14,386 nt of DNA from assembly GCA_902490405.1 (NCBI GenBank), contig CABUDS010000042.1, positions 1-14,386 on the forward strand. The letters run 5' to 3'. This DNA is from an uncultured Collinsella sp. Its GTDB lineage: Bacteria > Actinomycetota > Coriobacteriia > Coriobacteriales > Coriobacteriaceae. Below the pieces are notes generated by a model. It searched no databases, had not been told where the DNA came from, and worked only from the letters and a program-made list of their open reading frames with translations. Each line of letters starts with the position of its first letter. The stretch's first letter is position 1. Both the position numbers and the translations under genes were made by a program. This document shows positions 13,938 through 14,386 of the stretch, piece after piece.

Positions 13938-14072
13938 CGCCAGACACCGACGCGGTGGTGGGCCGTGTGTGCTGTGAACGGCGTGTAAAGGGACGTAAAA
14001 ATCGCCTCAAGGTCAACTTGAAGGTTGAGGTTCGCGGGCGTGGTTCTACAGGTGGCATCCCGCCTTTGCTGC
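13938..14072. other. Gene-free stretch after the xerD terminator
   Basis: No convincing gene was seen. The only structure noted is an imperfect dyad: CCTCAA (14005-14010) and TTGAGG (14025-14030) around a TCAACTTGA core (14013-14021), loosely like MerR/SoxR-family operators. No promoter hexamers are positioned around it in the way such operators require. Confidence 0.35.
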
Positions 14073-14107
14073 AAACACAACATATTGTGTTTTCGAACAT
14101 ATGCTCG
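14073..14107. promoter_or_regulatory. Adjacent palindromes upstream of mraZ, one LexA-like
   Basis: AAACACAA-CATA-TTGTGTTT (14073-14092) is a perfect 8-bp inverted repeat. One base later comes CGAACATATGCTCG (14094-14107), which differs at one position from CGAACATATGTTCG, a form of the LexA/SOS box known from Gram-positive bacteria including actinobacteria. The word AACATAT recurs a third time at 14120-14126. Confidence 0.45.
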
Positions 14108-14126
14108 GGGGCGTTTTGCAACATAT

Positions 14127-14203
14127 TGGGGGTGGAGTGGTGGGGCGGGGTGGGGGAAGGGGTGGGGAAAAGTGTTGAAAAATGGGGCGGTTCCCCATAT
14201 TAT
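14127..14203 (+). promoter_or_regulatory. mraZ promoter with upstream TGGGG repeat cluster
   Basis: TTGAAA (14175-14180), a 17-bp spacer and TATTAT (14198-14203) form a good promoter. Immediately upstream, TGGGG words start at 14127, 14141, 14151 and 14163. MraZ is known to bind direct TGGGN-type repeats upstream of its own gene, so these are probable autoregulatory MraZ boxes. The 10-bp step (14141 to 14151) matches the known spacing; the next step is 12 bp. Confidence 0.65.
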
Positions 14204-14271
14204 TGATGACGTCGACAGGCGGGGTGGTTCCCCGCGTACGTGCCATCTGAGTAACCGAGGGGAGGGCGCAC

Positions 14272-14386
14272 ATGGGAATGACGGGTGCATACGAGCGCAA
14301 TCTCGATGCAAAAGGTCGTCTATCCCTGCCTGCACCCCTTCGTGAGGAGCTTGGAGAGCACGTTCGCGTGTTTAAAGCCCTGGATG
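14272..14386 (+). CDS. mraZ: MraZ transcriptional regulator, N-terminal part (runs off right edge)
   Basis: Only the first 38 codons are present. GAYERNLDAKGRLSLPAPLR followed by EELGEHVRVFKALD matches the first SpoVT-AbrB-like half of MraZ, in which DxKGRxxxP is the hallmark and the basic residues contact DNA. MraZ is a repressor of its own operon and is normally the first gene of the division and cell-wall (dcw) cluster, so mraW/rsmH, ftsL, ftsI and mur genes are expected beyond the window. The start at 14272 follows a strong GGGGAGGG (14259-14265); a second in-frame ATG at 14278 is an alternative. Confidence 0.92.
   Translation, partial: MGMTGAYERNLDAKGRLSLPAPLREELGEHVRVFKALD

Overview
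The window looks like chromosomal DNA of a high-GC, anaerobic, gut-type actinobacterium of the class Coriobacteriia. Collinsella or a close relative is my best guess. This rests on the style of the encoded proteins, the strong preference for G/C-ending codons, and the mix of a fermentative arginine deiminase pathway with a pyrG-xerD-mraZ neighbourhood. No rRNA, tRNA, CRISPR array, insertion sequence or phage gene was seen.

Left edge: the 5' part of a minus-strand polyphosphate kinase gene (ppk1, 1-810) runs off the window. About 530 bp of AT-richer non-coding DNA separates it from the arginine block.

Arginine block (about 900-8676, all plus strand): arcA copy 1 - terminator - aminotransferase (arcT-like) - terminator - arcA copy 2 - hairpins - arcB - terminator - YfcC/ArcD-type antiporter - hairpin array and terminator. 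ArcA turns arginine into citrulline and ammonia. ArcB turns citrulline plus phosphate into ornithine and carbamoyl phosphate. The membrane protein very probably exchanges arginine for ornithine. Carbamate kinase (arcC), which would harvest the ATP, is not in the window. The two arcA copies look identical in DNA over 1267 bp (1339-2605 and 4427-5693). Their promoter regions have diverged but keep the same architecture: two CCGTTC elements 21 bp apart, a TATAAM -10 box, a hairpin with loop AYACGGA, and a second hairpin with a bulged C before the ribosome-binding site. Operator, -10 box and start codon are all offset by exactly 3088 bp. This is the most notable thing here: two related, precisely built regulatory leaders driving an apparently homogenised gene.

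Middle: about 560 bp without genes (8425-8980) holds a dense run of stem-loops and a degenerate 74-nt repeat. It is followed by a monocistronic DUF1846/UPF0371 gene and a small winged-helix-type DNA-binding protein gene, each with its own promoter-like sequence and terminator.

Right part: pyrG (CTP synthase) is followed after 2 nt by xerD (tyrosine recombinase). Then comes a 437-bp gene-free stretch with a strong terminator, a LexA-like palindrome, a G-run cluster resembling MraZ boxes or a G-quadruplex, and a promoter. The first 38 codons of mraZ, normally the first gene of the division/cell-wall cluster, run off the right edge.
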